This document shows, in pieces, positions 31,119-39,546 of a DNA stretch of 64,000 bases (the first letter of the stretch is position 1; every line of letters starts with the position of its first letter). The notes below the pieces were generated by a model that saw only the letters and a program-made list of their open reading frames with translations, did no database searches and had not been told where the DNA came from. A program made the position numbers and the translations under genes. Origin of the DNA: Streptomyces uncialis (GTDB lineage Bacteria; Actinomycetota; Actinomycetes; Streptomycetales; Streptomycetaceae); NCBI RefSeq assembly GCF_036250755.1, contig NZ_CP109583.1, positions 2,294,001 to 2,358,000 on the forward strand, in the 5' to 3' direction.

Positions 31119-32036
31119 ATGATCATTTCCGTACGTAGAGCCGTCGGCGTGCGCGAGGTCGCCGCCCTCGGGCTGGTCTGTGCCGTACTCGCGGGGTGCG
31201 GAGCCGAGGGTGCTCAGCGGGCGGGCCGGAACGGGGTGTCGTCGTCCACCGTGTCACCGGCGCCCGCCGCCGAGCCCTCCCGGGTCCCCACGCTGGCACC
31301 GGGTCCGGGTGGTCTCACCCCGGTGTTCATGAACGGTTCCAGGGACCTGGGCAAGACCGTCGCGCTCACGTTCGACGCCGATATGACCGCCGATCAGGGA
31401 CCGAGGGCCGCCGCCGGGGAGCAGTTCGACAACCCGGGGCTGATCGCGGCACTGCGGGGCCTGAAGGTGCCGTCGACGGTGTTCATGACCGGCCGGTGGG
31501 CCGAGCAGTATCCGGACCAGGCACGGTCGATCGGCCGTGATCCGCTGTTCGAGGTCGCCAACCACTCGTACAGCCATCACGCCTTCACCGGTGACTGCTA
31601 CGGCCTGCCGACGGTGCCGCCCGAGCGGATGCGGTCGGATGTGGAGCGGGCCTACGCCTCCTTCCGGAAGGTCGGTGTCCCCGACCCGATGCCGTACTTC
31701 CGGTTCCCCGGCGGTTGCTACGACGATCGCGCGCTCAAGGCACTCGTCCCGGCGGGTGTGACGGCGGTGCAGTGGGACGTGGTGGGCGGCGACGCCTTCG
31801 CCACGGACGCCGGCGCGGTGGCACAGGAGGTGCTGGGCGGGGTGCGGCCGGGTTCGGTGGTCGTCCTGCACTGCACGAGGAGCGCGGCCCCGACCACCGA
31901 GCGGGTGATCCGGGAGGTGGTTCCGAAGCTGCGCGAGCGCGGGTACCGGTTCGTGAAGGTGTCGGAGCTGATCGGGCCGACGGGTACGGGGAACGGCCCG
32001 GACACGGCCGGCCCGGACGCGCCCGCCCGGCCGTGA
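31119..32036 (+). CDS. Polysaccharide deacetylase lipoprotein (NodB domain)
   Basis: 305 residues. The lipobox LVCAVLAGC gives a lipid anchor at Cys28, followed by a Ser/Pro linker and a NodB domain. Motif 1 is LTFDADMT (catalytic and metal Asp), motif 2 is NHSYSHH (zinc His residues), motif 3 is RFPGGCYDDRAL, then WDVVGGDA and VVLHC. It should de-N- or de-O-acetylate cell-wall or capsule polysaccharide outside the membrane, using a metal. ATG at 31119 lacks a ribosome site; a GTG at 31149 is an alternative that keeps the lipobox. The AT-rich TTATCTGACTATACG just upstream may be the promoter. Confidence 0.9.
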   Translation: MIISVRRAVGVREVAALGLVCAVLAGCGAEGAQRAGRNGVSSSTVSPAPAAEPSRVPTLAPGPGGLTPVFMNGSRDLGKTVALTFDADMTADQGPRAAAGEQFDNPGLIAALRGLKVPSTVFMTGRWAEQYPDQARSIGRDPLFEVANHSYSHHAFTGDCYGLPTVPPERMRSDVERAYASFRKVGVPDPMPYFRFPGGCYDDRALKALVPAGVTAVQWDVVGGDAFATDAGAVAQEVLGGVRPGSVVVLHCTRSAAPTTERVIREVVPKLRERGYRFVKVSELIGPTGTGNGPDTAGPDAPARP

Positions 32037-32047
32037 GGGGGTCCGCC

Positions 32048-32053
32048 TACCCT
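32048..32053 (+). promoter_or_regulatory. -10 box for a leaderless start
   Basis: TACCCT, a TANNNT-type -10 box, ends 6 bp before the ATG at 32060, and no ribosome site lies between. That spacing places the transcription start at or next to the ATG. Confidence 0.5.
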
Positions 32054-32059
32054 GACCGT

Positions 32060-32254
32060 ATGGACGAGTACCGCGCGCGACCCGCACGTTCCGGGCCGGT
32101 CCCCTCCGCTCCCGTACCGGACGGGGACGAGGTGGAGTACGCCGAGTGTGTGCTGTGCCGGGAGCGGACCGAGTACCCCGAGACGCACAAGGGGATCACG
32201 CTCTGCCCGGTGTGCGAGTGGCACGAGGCGCAGCGTTCGGCCTGCTCGGGCTGA
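32060..32254 (+). CDS. Small zinc-ribbon-like protein
   Basis: 64 residues. An Arg/Pro-rich start is followed by a compact domain with Cys30-x2-Cys33 and Cys49-x2-Cys52 (AECVLCRE...LCPVCEW), a probable structural zinc site. Function unknown; similar short proteins occur in other streptomycetes (from memory). The ATG at 32060 is 23 bp after the deacetylase stop and has its own leaderless-type -10 box. Confidence 0.7.
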   Translation: MDEYRARPARSGPVPSAPVPDGDEVEYAECVLCRERTEYPETHKGITLCPVCEWHEAQRSACSG

Positions 32255-32472
32255 GTACCGGCTGGCCGGAACCGGGTTACGGCTGGTGGTGACCGGGTTG
32301 CGGCCGGTCGGGCGGGCGAGGCGACCGGGGTGCCGTGCGGGCGGGGGCGGCGACCGTCACGGGTCGGCGCCCGGAAGGGTCCACGGGGTGGCCGGGCGGG
32401 GCGTCGCGCGGCCTGGTGACCGCCCGCGCCGGGGGCCGGTGGCGGATGTCCCGGGGCTGGCAGACTGGACGG

Positions 32473-33204
32473 GTGAGCAGCCAGGAGAGCCGGCCCGAGG
32501 GCCAGGAGAGTCCGTTCCGTATCGAGCCGACCGGGCGGGACGAAGCGCCGCAGTTCGTGTTGCCCATGGTCGTGCAGCTGGAGCGGGCCGATCCGCCGGG
32601 CCGGACCGACGCGCTGGAGACGGCCGCCCGATCGGTGCTCCTGATGCTGAGCGATCCGCGCTCGACGGGTGACGGCGAGTGGGCCGAGGCGGTCCGGCTG
32701 TGGCAGGACGCGCGTATCCGCAAGGTGGTGCGCAGGGCACGGGGCGCGGAGTGGCGGCGGGCCGAGGCGCTGCCGGGGATCACGGTGACCGGGAAGTCGG
32801 CGCAGGTACGGGTCTTCCCGCCGGTGCCGCTGGACGGCTGGCCCAAGGATCTGGCACGGCTCCAGGTCTCGGGGACCGAACTGGAGGACCCGCAGCCGCC
32901 GGGGGAACCGGCGCCCGGCGCGCCGGTGCTGTGGATGAGCCCCGAGGTCACCCTGACGGCGGGCAAGGCCATGGCGCAGGCCGGACACGGCGCCCAGCTC
33001 GCGTGGTGGGACCAGTCGGACGCGGAACGGGAGGCGTGGCGGGCCGCGGGCTTCCCGCTGTCCGTGCGGATCGCCGGGCCGGAGCGGTGGCGGACCTTGG
33101 TGACGAGCGGACTGCCGGTGGTGCGGGACGCCGGGTTCACCGAGATCGCGCCGAGCGACACGGTGGTGGCCGAGGGGCACCGGGGGTTCGGAGCTCACCA
33201 GTAG
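32473..33204 (+). CDS. Pth2-like peptidyl-tRNA hydrolase domain protein
   Basis: 243 residues. The C-terminal ~110 residues fit the PTH2 fold: VTLTAGKAMAQAGHGAQLAWW holds the Lys and His positions of the Pth2 motif GKxxAQxxHA, and VVRDAGFTEIAPSDTVVA fits the last strand-helix. Pth2 recycles peptidyl-tRNA. The N-terminal ~130 residues (QFVLPMVVQLERADPPGRTDALETAARSV) are a family-specific extension. GTG at 32473 is favoured because the residues that follow are ordinary coding sequence, whereas upstream codons are not. The -10-like CAGACT lies 6 bp before it, possibly leaderless. Confidence 0.75.
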   Translation: MSSQESRPEGQESPFRIEPTGRDEAPQFVLPMVVQLERADPPGRTDALETAARSVLLMLSDPRSTGDGEWAEAVRLWQDARIRKVVRRARGAEWRRAEALPGITVTGKSAQVRVFPPVPLDGWPKDLARLQVSGTELEDPQPPGEPAPGAPVLWMSPEVTLTAGKAMAQAGHGAQLAWWDQSDAEREAWRAAGFPLSVRIAGPERWRTLVTSGLPVVRDAGFTEIAPSDTVVAEGHRGFGAHQ

Positions 33205-33250
33205 GGCGCCGCTCCCCCCGTACGCGGGACCTCCTGGACGCACGTTCGAC

Positions 33251-33270
33251 ACGTAACGTAACGCTTACGT
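33251..33270. promoter_or_regulatory. Candidate operator with ACGTAA/TTACGT arms
   Basis: ACGTAACGTAACGCTTACGT lies in the gap between the Pth2-like gene and the next gene. It has a direct ACGTA repeat and ACGTAA (33251-33256) mirrored by TTACGT (33265-33270). It resembles a repressor site and is AT-rich for this DNA. No regulator is adjacent. Confidence 0.35.
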
Positions 33271-33392
33271 CACCATCCGTAGGATCGCACTCGGATCGTG
33301 CGCGGCGCGCGGCATCGTCGGGCGGGTCGGGGTGGTGACCGGTGTGTCCACGGACCGCCGGGTGCCACGGGTGGGGAAGCGTGGGGAGTGTC

Positions 33393-34250
33393 GTGCTGGA
33401 GATCCTGCTCGTCGGGGTGCTCGGAGCGTTGGTGCTGGTTCTGGTGTTGCTGCTGCGGCAGTTGCGGGACCTGCGGCGCGGCGGTGGGCCCGCGCACGCG
33501 ATGCCCCGGCGGCTCTCACGCGGGGTCAGGGCGCTGGCGCTCACGGGGGTGGCCGTGGCCGTGACGGTCGCGGCCACGACACTGTCGTGGATGGACCGGC
33601 CGCACGCCGGTGCCACCGCCGAACGGTGGGGCCGGGGGCCCACGGCCCTCGCCGCACCGGCGGAGACGCCCCCTCCGAGGCAGGACGTGGCCGCTCCGTC
33701 CCGACCGGACACCGACAGCGTCGGGGACCGGCGCGGCTCGGTGTCACCCGGTGACGGGACGCGGGCGCACCGGCCGACCGGTACGGAGGACGGCGCCCTG
33801 GGGTCCGGGTCCGCCGGGGGCAGCACCCCGGGAAACGGGGCGGAAGGGCCGCACGCCCAGGACACCCCGGACACCCCGGATGCCGCGGAGGCCGGAGGGC
33901 CGGGAGACACCTCGGGAGGCGGTCCGGGGCGAGAGGGCGGAAGCGGGAGCGGGGACCGGCCGGGTGCGGTGGACGGCGGGGCCGCGGGCCGTGGTCCCGG
34001 TGGCGGGAGCGGTGGCGGGAGCGGTGGCGGCGCGCCGGGCGGAGCGGCGGGCGGCGGGTCCGGCGGCGGCAGCCCGGCACCCACCACGCGGCCGGGCACG
34101 ACTCCGCCGCATTCCCCCCGGCCGTCCGGCTCCCCGGCGCCGTCCGCCCCCGCGCCGTCCACCCCGCCGGGTCCCGTTCCGGTCGGCGAGAGATGCCTGG
34201 ACTCCAGGCTGCTCCCCCTGCTCGGCCTGGGAATCTGCCTGGCCGACTGA
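33393..34250 (+). CDS. Low-complexity membrane protein
   Basis: About 285 residues of no recognised family. Two hydrophobic segments (about 2-22 and 48-68) precede a long extracytoplasmic-type tail rich in Gly, Ser, Pro, Thr and charged residues, including GGGSGGGSGGGAPGG. It ends in GERCLDSRLLPLLGLGICLAD with two Cys. The start is taken as GTG at 33393, since GGGGAG lies 4 bp upstream; GTG at 33381 and an earlier TTG/ATG-type extension are possible. It opens the plus-strand block leading to the DUF4142, MNIO and TIGR04222 genes, but a functional link is only positional. Confidence 0.6.
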   Translation: MLEILLVGVLGALVLVLVLLLRQLRDLRRGGGPAHAMPRRLSRGVRALALTGVAVAVTVAATTLSWMDRPHAGATAERWGRGPTALAAPAETPPPRQDVAAPSRPDTDSVGDRRGSVSPGDGTRAHRPTGTEDGALGSGSAGGSTPGNGAEGPHAQDTPDTPDAAEAGGPGDTSGGGPGREGGSGSGDRPGAVDGGAAGRGPGGGSGGGSGGGAPGGAAGGGSGGGSPAPTTRPGTTPPHSPRPSGSPAPSAPAPSTPPGPVPVGERCLDSRLLPLLGLGICLAD

Positions 34251-34483
34251 GGGGCCGGAGCGGGCGAACGCCCGGCCCAAGGGCACATCCGGTCACGCAC
34301 CGGCAGTTCGGCCACAGCGGACCGATCTGCTCCGCTCCGCAGGGCCGACGTTGAACGGACGGGCTCCCGGCTGCGTACGTCCCCATGTCACGAAGCAGGT
34401 CGGCCCCGCCCGTTCGGCCGGCGGTTCATCCGGGTATCCCGCGCGTCCCCACGCGTGAAGCACCGTCGCTCCAGGAGGTCCAT

Positions 34484-35248
34484 TTGCTGCGGCGTATCAA
34501 CGGCACAGCACTCATCATCGGCGCGCTCGTCGCCACCCTGGCCGCGCTGGCCTACCCGGTGTGGTCGTACGCCGACCGCTCGGGGACCCCGCGGGCGAAC
34601 CTCGCGGCGGGCACCGTGGCCACGCAGTGGGGGCCGCTGACGGCCACCGACCGGGACTTCATCGTGCGGGTGCGGCTCGCCGGGCTCTGGGAACTGCCCG
34701 CCGGGCAGCAGGCGCTGGAGCGGGCGCCCACCGAGTCGATCAGGACCGCCGGGGACCATCTGGTCGTCGGGCACACCGACCTCGACAACCGGGTCCGCGA
34801 GGTCGCCGCGCAGCTGAACGTCGCCCTGCCGAACCAGCCCAACGACCAGCAGCAGGCATGGCTCCGCCGGCTCACCGACGCGACGGGGGAGCAGTACCAG
34901 AGGGACTTCGTGAACCTGCTGCGCATCGCGCACGGCAAGGTCTTCGCGCTGGTCGCCCAGGTCCGCGACAGCACCCGCAACACCCTGGTGCGCCAGCTCG
35001 CGACGGACGCCAACCAGACCGTGCTCGACCACATCACGGTGCTGGAGAACACAGGGCTGGTCGACTTCGACGCGATCGCCGACGGCGCGGCCACCGCCAC
35101 CGCGAGTCCCACCGGGCCTCCCCCGCCCAGCGGGATCGCCCCGCCCGCGCCCGGAGTGACGGCCGGCGGGGACATCTCCACCACCTCGCGGCCCTCCGCG
35201 ACCGCCCCGGGTACCGTGAACACGGACCGGGCGGAACCTCAAAACTAG
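34484..35248 (+). CDS. DUF4142 domain protein
   Basis: 254 residues. An N-terminal signal/anchor (TALIIGALVATLAALAYPVW) is followed by the DUF4142 helical domain (about 50-190; TATDRDFIVRVRLAGLWELPAGQ...VVGHTDLDNRVREVAAQLNVALP), a ferritin-like four-helix bundle usually found outside the cytoplasm, then a Pro/Thr/Gly tail. Function of DUF4142 is unknown. The start is a TTG at 34484 because AGGAGG lies 5 bp upstream and no ATG/GTG fits. It ends 220 bp before the MNIO gene; co-operation with it is inferred from position. Confidence 0.8.
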   Translation: MLRRINGTALIIGALVATLAALAYPVWSYADRSGTPRANLAAGTVATQWGPLTATDRDFIVRVRLAGLWELPAGQQALERAPTESIRTAGDHLVVGHTDLDNRVREVAAQLNVALPNQPNDQQQAWLRRLTDATGEQYQRDFVNLLRIAHGKVFALVAQVRDSTRNTLVRQLATDANQTVLDHITVLENTGLVDFDAIADGAATATASPTGPPPPSGIAPPAPGVTAGGDISTTSRPSATAPGTVNTDRAEPQN

Positions 35249-35468
35249 CTCTGAACATCCTCCTCCGTGGATTCGGCGGCGCGCGACAGGGCCATGACCC
35301 CTGCACGCGCCGCCGCGTCCGCTTGTACCGCCGCGCGCTCCCGAGTGCCGGGGTCGCGGATACGGTCCCGCACCCGCGGGCGGCACACCCGCCCGGAGGG
35401 GGGCGGGCCGGAGCACGACCCATCCACGGTACGGGCGGGGCGTGCGCGGCTCATCGAAGGAGGGGGAC

Positions 35469-37049
35469 ATGACCATCACACCGACGGCAGGACCAGCACC
35501 GACCTCACGGCCCACAGCGGCCTCACGGCCCGAGGCGCTCCCACCGCCCGCAGCGCTCGCACAGCCCGCGGCACGGGACGCCGCCGCCCGGCGGACGCGG
35601 ACCGGCAGCGGACTCGCCCGGAGCGCCACCCGGCTGGGGACCGGGATCGGCTGGCGTCCCGAGATAGCCGACGCGGTCGAGCGGATGCCCGGGATCGACT
35701 GGGTGGAGGCCGTGTCCGAGAACCTCTGCCCGGGTCATCTGCCGGAGTCCCTGCTGAGGCTGCGGGCGCGCGGGGTCACGGTCGTCCCGCACGGTGTGTC
35801 CCTGGGTCTCGGCGGCGCGGACCGGCCCGACGAGAACCGCCTCGCGGAGCTGGCCGCACGGGCCGAGGCGCTCGGCTCGCCGCTCGTCACCGAGCACATC
35901 GCGTTCGTCCGGGCCGGGGGCGGGCTCACCGCGTCGCCGCCGCTGGAGGCGGGGCATCTGCTGCCCGTGCCCAGGAGCCGGGACGCGCTGGACGTCCTGT
36001 GCGAGAACATCCGCATCGCCCAGGACGCGCTGCCGGTACCGCTCGCGGTGGAGAACATCGCGGCGCTGATCTCCTGGCCGCACGAGGAGATGACGGAGGG
36101 CCAGTTCCTGTACGAGCTGGTCGAGCGCACCGGCGTCCGGCTGCTGATCGACGTGGCCAATCTGCACACCAACCACGTCAACCGGGGCGAGGACCCGGCG
36201 CGGGCCCTGGACGAGCTGCCCGTGGAGGCGATCGCGTACGTGCATGTGGCGGGCGGCTTCGAGCGGGACGGCGTGTGGCACGACAGCCACGCCCACCCCG
36301 TCCCGGACGCGGTCCTGGACATCCTGGGCGACCTGGCCTCGCGAGTGGACCCGCCCGGGGTCCTGTTGGAACGCGACGAAGACTTCCCCGCGGCCCACGA
36401 ACTGGAACGCGAACTGACGTCGATCCGCACCGCCGTGGTCAAGGCCCGCGCGACCGCCACCGTCCTCCCCCCGCCCCCGAACCCCATCACCGCCACCGCC
36501 ACCGCCACCGACGTCTCCGACGCCGCCGCCTCCGAGACCCCTGGTACCTCCGGTGCCTCCGGTGCCTCCGGTGTCTCCGACGCCGCCCGGCAGCGCGTCG
36601 GGCTCGCGCAGGCGGCGCTGCTGTCCGCCCTGGTCGCCGGGACCCCGGTCCCGGAAGGCTTCGACCGGGCACGGCTCGCCGTACAGAGCCGTGCGCTGCT
36701 GGCCAAGCGGGCGGACATCATCGCGAAGGTCGCCCCGGAGCTGCCGGAGATCCTGGGCGCCGCGTACCGGCCCGCGTTCGTCGCGTACGCCCACGCGCGG
36801 CCGATGACCGGCGGATACCGGCGGGACGCGCTCGGCTTCGCCGAACACCTGCTGCTGGACCACGCGCCCGGGGACCCACGGACCCGAAGGCTGCTGACGC
36901 AATGGTGGCTCGAACGCTCGGGGGCGAAGCCGCCGTCCGGACGGCGGCTGGCCCGGCTCGTACGGGCGGCGCGGCTCAGGGCTCCGGCACGGTTCGCCGG
37001 ACCGTCCCGGCCCCGCCCGGTCACCCGCTCCGTGCCGGGCAGGGGGTGA
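35469..37049 (+). CDS. MNIO (DUF692) enzyme with C-terminal partner-like domain
   Basis: 526 residues. Residues ~55-325 are a DUF692 TIM-barrel (multinuclear non-haem iron-dependent oxidative enzyme). The expected metal and active-site positions are all present: SEN (84-85), [10 protein letters not shown] (His108), TEHIAF (Glu142/His143), VENIAAL (Glu195/Asn196), [13 protein letters not shown] (Asp228, Asn231), YVHVAGG (His259), HDSHAHP (271-276) and LLERD (Glu301). A repeat-rich linker (about 335-370) leads to a helical C-terminal domain (about 375-510) whose pattern ([21 protein letters not shown]) recalls DUF2063/HvfC partner proteins. Known MNIO enzymes oxidise Cys or Asp in peptides. The TIGR04222 gene starts 7 bp after the stop. 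ATG at 35469 follows GGAGGGGG. Confidence 0.88.
   Translation: MTITPTAGPAPTSRPTAASRPEALPPPAALAQPAARDAAARRTRTGSGLARSATRLGTGIGWRPEIADAVERMPGIDWVEAVSENLCPGHLPESLLRLRARGVTVVPHGVSLGLGGADRPDENRLAELAARAEALGSPLVTEHIAFVRAGGGLTASPPLEAGHLLPVPRSRDALDVLCENIRIAQDALPVPLAVENIAALISWPHEEMTEGQFLYELVERTGVRLLIDVANLHTNHVNRGEDPARALDELPVEAIAYVHVAGGFERDGVWHDSHAHPVPDAVLDILGDLASRVDPPGVLLERDEDFPAAHELERELTSIRTAVVKARATATVLPPPPNPITATATATDVSDAAASETPGTSGASGASGVSDAARQRVGLAQAALLSALVAGTPVPEGFDRARLAVQSRALLAKRADIIAKVAPELPEILGAAYRPAFVAYAHARPMTGGYRRDALGFAEHLLLDHAPGDPRTRRLLTQWWLERSGAKPPSGRRLARLVRAARLRAPARFAGPSRPRPVTRSVPGRG
36486..36580 (+). repeat. Short tandem repeats encoding the MNIO linker
   Basis: Iterations of ACCGCC (Thr-Ala) and of GGTGCCTCC (Gly-Ala-Ser) within the MNIO gene encode the interdomain linker TATATATD...[10 protein letters not shown]. 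They are in frame and probably vary in length between strains. Confidence 0.8.
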
Positions 37050-37056
37050 CGGGACG

Positions 37057-38184
37057 ATGCCCACCACCCTGCCCTGGCTGATCACCGCCGGGCTCTACAG
37101 CGTGCTGCTCGCCCTGCTGCTGGTGGCGGTCGGGAAGACGCGCGGTGCCCGCGCCGGCCGTTTCACGGGAAACGACGTGCCGGTCGGAACGCTGGAGGCC
37201 GCGTTCCTCGCCGGAGGTCCCGGCCGGACCACCGACGCGGCGATCGCCACGATGGCCGAGGACGGACGCCTCGCCGTCGGACTGCCGGGGATCGTCGCCG
37301 TCCGCCGCGCCGAGGCCCGGCACCCCGTCGAACAGGCCGTGCTCGACGCCTGCGCGGCAGCGCCCAGCGGCGACCTGTCCTGGGTGCGGGGCGTGGTGAC
37401 ACGCAGCCCGGCCGTCCAGTCGATGGGCGACGACCTCGCGGAGCGGGCGCTGATCGCCCGACCGGCCCGGCTGCGTCCCGTACGGGGATGGCTCGCCGCG
37501 CACCTCTTCGTCGCGTTCCTGGCGTTCATGGCGAGCATTCCGCTGACCGTCCTCCAGCTCGCGCTGTGGACCACGGGCTGGCACTCACCGCCGCTGCTCC
37601 TGACCACGACTCCGGCACTCGTCCTGGCCGTCGTCGCCATGTGGCGATACGGCAAGCGGGCCAAGAACCTGCTGACCCCGGCGGGTCGCCGGTCGCTGGA
37701 GCGCTACCGCACGGCGGGCTGGGGATCGGCCGACCCGGGATACACGGTGGCGGCGCGCAGCGCGTACCTCCTGGAGGACGAGACACTGCGCACCGTGCTG
37801 TGCGCCCGGGCGACCTTCCCCCGGACGGTGCCCCGAACGGCGGCGCTGCGGACCGGGGGCGGTGCGGGTGCCGGTTCCACCGGGGCGGACATCGCGTACT
37901 GGGCGACGGTGCCCACCGTGTGGTGCGGGGCGGGTCCGGGACGCGGTGCCTCAGCCGGCCGGGTGGACGGCGCGGACTGGGGCTGGGGTGATGTGCCCGC
38001 ACCGGGTCCCTGGTCGGGCGGGTCCGGCGCCGGTCACGGGGGCAGCGGCTACGGCGGCGGATCGAGCTGCGGGAGCGGGAGTTCCTGCGGCGGTTCCAGC
38101 TCCGGCGGATCGAGTTGCGGGGGCGGTGGCGGCGGTTCCAGCTGCGGTGGCGGCGGATCGAGCTGCGGAGGCGGCTCCTCGTAA
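37057..38184 (+). CDS. TIGR04222 membrane protein with SSCG-repeat tail
   Basis: 375 residues. An N-terminal membrane segment (about 6-26) is followed by the TIGR04222 domain (VGTLEAAFLAGGPGRTTDAAIATMAEDGRLAV...), then a hydrophobic hairpin of two segments (about 148-170 and 178-196). The last ~60 residues are Gly/Ser-rich with Cys at 338, 344, 353, 363 and 370, each in the context Ser-Ser-Cys-Gly. The family name (near-uncomplex) reflects such tails. The gene is only 7 bp after the MNIO gene and probably coupled to it, so the tail Cys residues are attractive candidate substrates (inference). Two further Cys (249, 290) are outside the tail. Confidence 0.88.
   Translation: MPTTLPWLITAGLYSVLLALLLVAVGKTRGARAGRFTGNDVPVGTLEAAFLAGGPGRTTDAAIATMAEDGRLAVGLPGIVAVRRAEARHPVEQAVLDACAAAPSGDLSWVRGVVTRSPAVQSMGDDLAERALIARPARLRPVRGWLAAHLFVAFLAFMASIPLTVLQLALWTTGWHSPPLLLTTTPALVLAVVAMWRYGKRAKNLLTPAGRRSLERYRTAGWGSADPGYTVAARSAYLLEDETLRTVLCARATFPRTVPRTAALRTGGGAGAGSTGADIAYWATVPTVWCGAGPGRGASAGRVDGADWGWGDVPAPGPWSGGSGAGHGGSGYGGGSSCGSGSSCGGSSSGGSSCGGGGGGSSCGGGGSSCGGGSS
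38020..38181 (+). repeat. Gly/Ser/Cys codon repeat encoding the SSCG tail
   Basis: Imperfect repeats around GGATCGAGCTGCGGA encode five SSCG motifs within the TIGR04222 gene. Spacing between the Cys residues is 6, 9, 10 and 7 residues. Codon choice stays GGC/AGC/TGC-rich, like the host genes. Confidence 0.85.
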
Positions 38185-38712
38185 CGGCCAAGGCGGCGTG
38201 GGCCGGGCGACGCGCGGAGCGGGCGGACACACCGGGACGGAGCGCACCGCACGAGACCGCCCGGCACCGCACGAGGACGACCCGGCACAGAGGTACGTAC
38301 GCGAGACCCGAGGGACGGGCGAGCGCCGCCCTGACCGGGGAACCGGCCAGGGCCGCCTCGCATCCTCGTATGAGGGGTGCCCACGAAGGGGACGGGGGGC
38401 AGGGCCGGACCCGTCGTGCGACGGCTCCGCGGCGGGCCGTGGCCACCGCCAGGTCAGCCGTTCGTCCTGGTGCCCCTCCCCCGCCGCGTCGACCCGCGTC
38501 ACCTGCGAACGGCCGGTGGCGAATACGCCGATCGCGGCAGAGTGCCGGTCGGGGTGCGCGTACCTGATCCGGTCCCCAGGGCAGGACGACAGAGCGGCGA
38601 TGCCCTCCAGACGACAGCTGATGGCGACCGACACGTCACAGCGTGGCAACACCCGGTCCACATCGCGGATAAGTCATGGCGGTTACCCACCTCGGTCACA
38701 TAGAAAACCGCC
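38185..38712. other. Non-coding stretch between two TIGR04222 genes
   Basis: 528 bp. Open frames on both strands (for example 38377-38703 plus, 38049-38384 minus) lack ribosome sites and family resemblance. The right end contains a 10-bp inverted repeat, CATGGCGGTT (38675-38684) and AACCGCCATG (38706-38715), that includes the start codon of the next gene. Confidence 0.5.
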
Positions 38713-39546
38713 ATGTTCTGGCTCTTCTTCCTGTCGGCCTGTGCGGTGGCCGGCATCTCGTGCACCAGGCTCTGCCGCGCGGCCGTCCGCGCGGCGGCGG
38801 CCGAGGGCGCGCCCATCCCTCGTGGGCACCGGCTGACGGTCTATGAGGCCGCGTTCCTGTCAGGCGGTCCCTATCGCGTCGCCGATGTCGCCATGGTCTC
38901 GATGGCGCGTCAAAGACGCCTGCTGCTCGCCCACACCGGTTGGGCGACCGTGATCGACCCACGCGGCCGGGACGCCCTGGAGCGTTCCGTCCTGGGGGCG
39001 ATCGGCCCTGACGGACAGTCACGTATCGGCACGGTCCGGGAGGCCGCGGCGGTCGGCGACCCGGTGCGGGTGCTCGCCGACCGGCTGGTGGCGGCGGGAC
39101 TCGCGGTGCCGGAGAGCGCGCGGGGCACGGTCGCGGAGGCGGTCCGCCAGGTGCGGGCCGCGCTGTTCGCCGTTCTCGTGCTCGGAGCGCTGGCCCTGTC
39201 CACGGCCCCACGGGGTTCCGGCGGCGACGAACCGGCCTGGTTCGCGCTGCCGCTGCTGCTGATCGTCAGCTGTCTGCTGATCGCCCGGGTCGAGGCGTAC
39301 CCGTACACGCGCTGGGCGTCCGCCTCGGGCCACCGGCTGCTGGGCGGGCTGTCGTCGCGGTCCGCCGGTGACGACCGGACGTATCTGACGGCGGTGGCCC
39401 TCGGCGGGGTCACCGCCGTGGACGATCCGGACCTTGAGGCGGCGTTCGCCCGTCCCGACCGGCGCGGCGACCGGGAGGACGTCCCGGGTGCGCGCCGGGA
39501 CGGACGCGACGGGCCGGACCGGGGCACGGCGAAGCGCGAGCGCTGA
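38713..39546 (+). CDS. TIGR04222-type membrane protein without Cys tail
   Basis: 277 residues. A short N-terminal hydrophobic segment is followed by a TIGR04222-like domain (RLTVYEAAFLSGGPYRVADVAMVSMARQRRLLL...), clearly paralogous to the 37057 gene (GTLEAAFLAGGP...AAIATMAEDGRLAV). Two membrane segments follow (about 155-170 and 178-195), then a charged Asp/Arg-rich tail instead of the Gly/Ser/Cys tail. It may be a partner or a decayed paralogue of the SSCG protein. ATG at 38713 has no good ribosome site and lies inside an inverted repeat, so translation may be controlled. Confidence 0.78.
   Translation: MFWLFFLSACAVAGISCTRLCRAAVRAAAAEGAPIPRGHRLTVYEAAFLSGGPYRVADVAMVSMARQRRLLLAHTGWATVIDPRGRDALERSVLGAIGPDGQSRIGTVREAAAVGDPVRVLADRLVAAGLAVPESARGTVAEAVRQVRAALFAVLVLGALALSTAPRGSGGDEPAWFALPLLLIVSCLLIARVEAYPYTRWASASGHRLLGGLSSRSAGDDRTYLTAVALGGVTAVDDPDLEAAFARPDRRGDREDVPGARRDGRDGPDRGTAKRER

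Noticed and set aside
38377..38703. A 108-codon open frame between the two TIGR04222 genes
   Set aside because: No ribosome site, no domain; composition is that of random GC-rich DNA. It was considered as a possible short precursor peptide for the MNIO enzyme but lacks a Cys-rich core.
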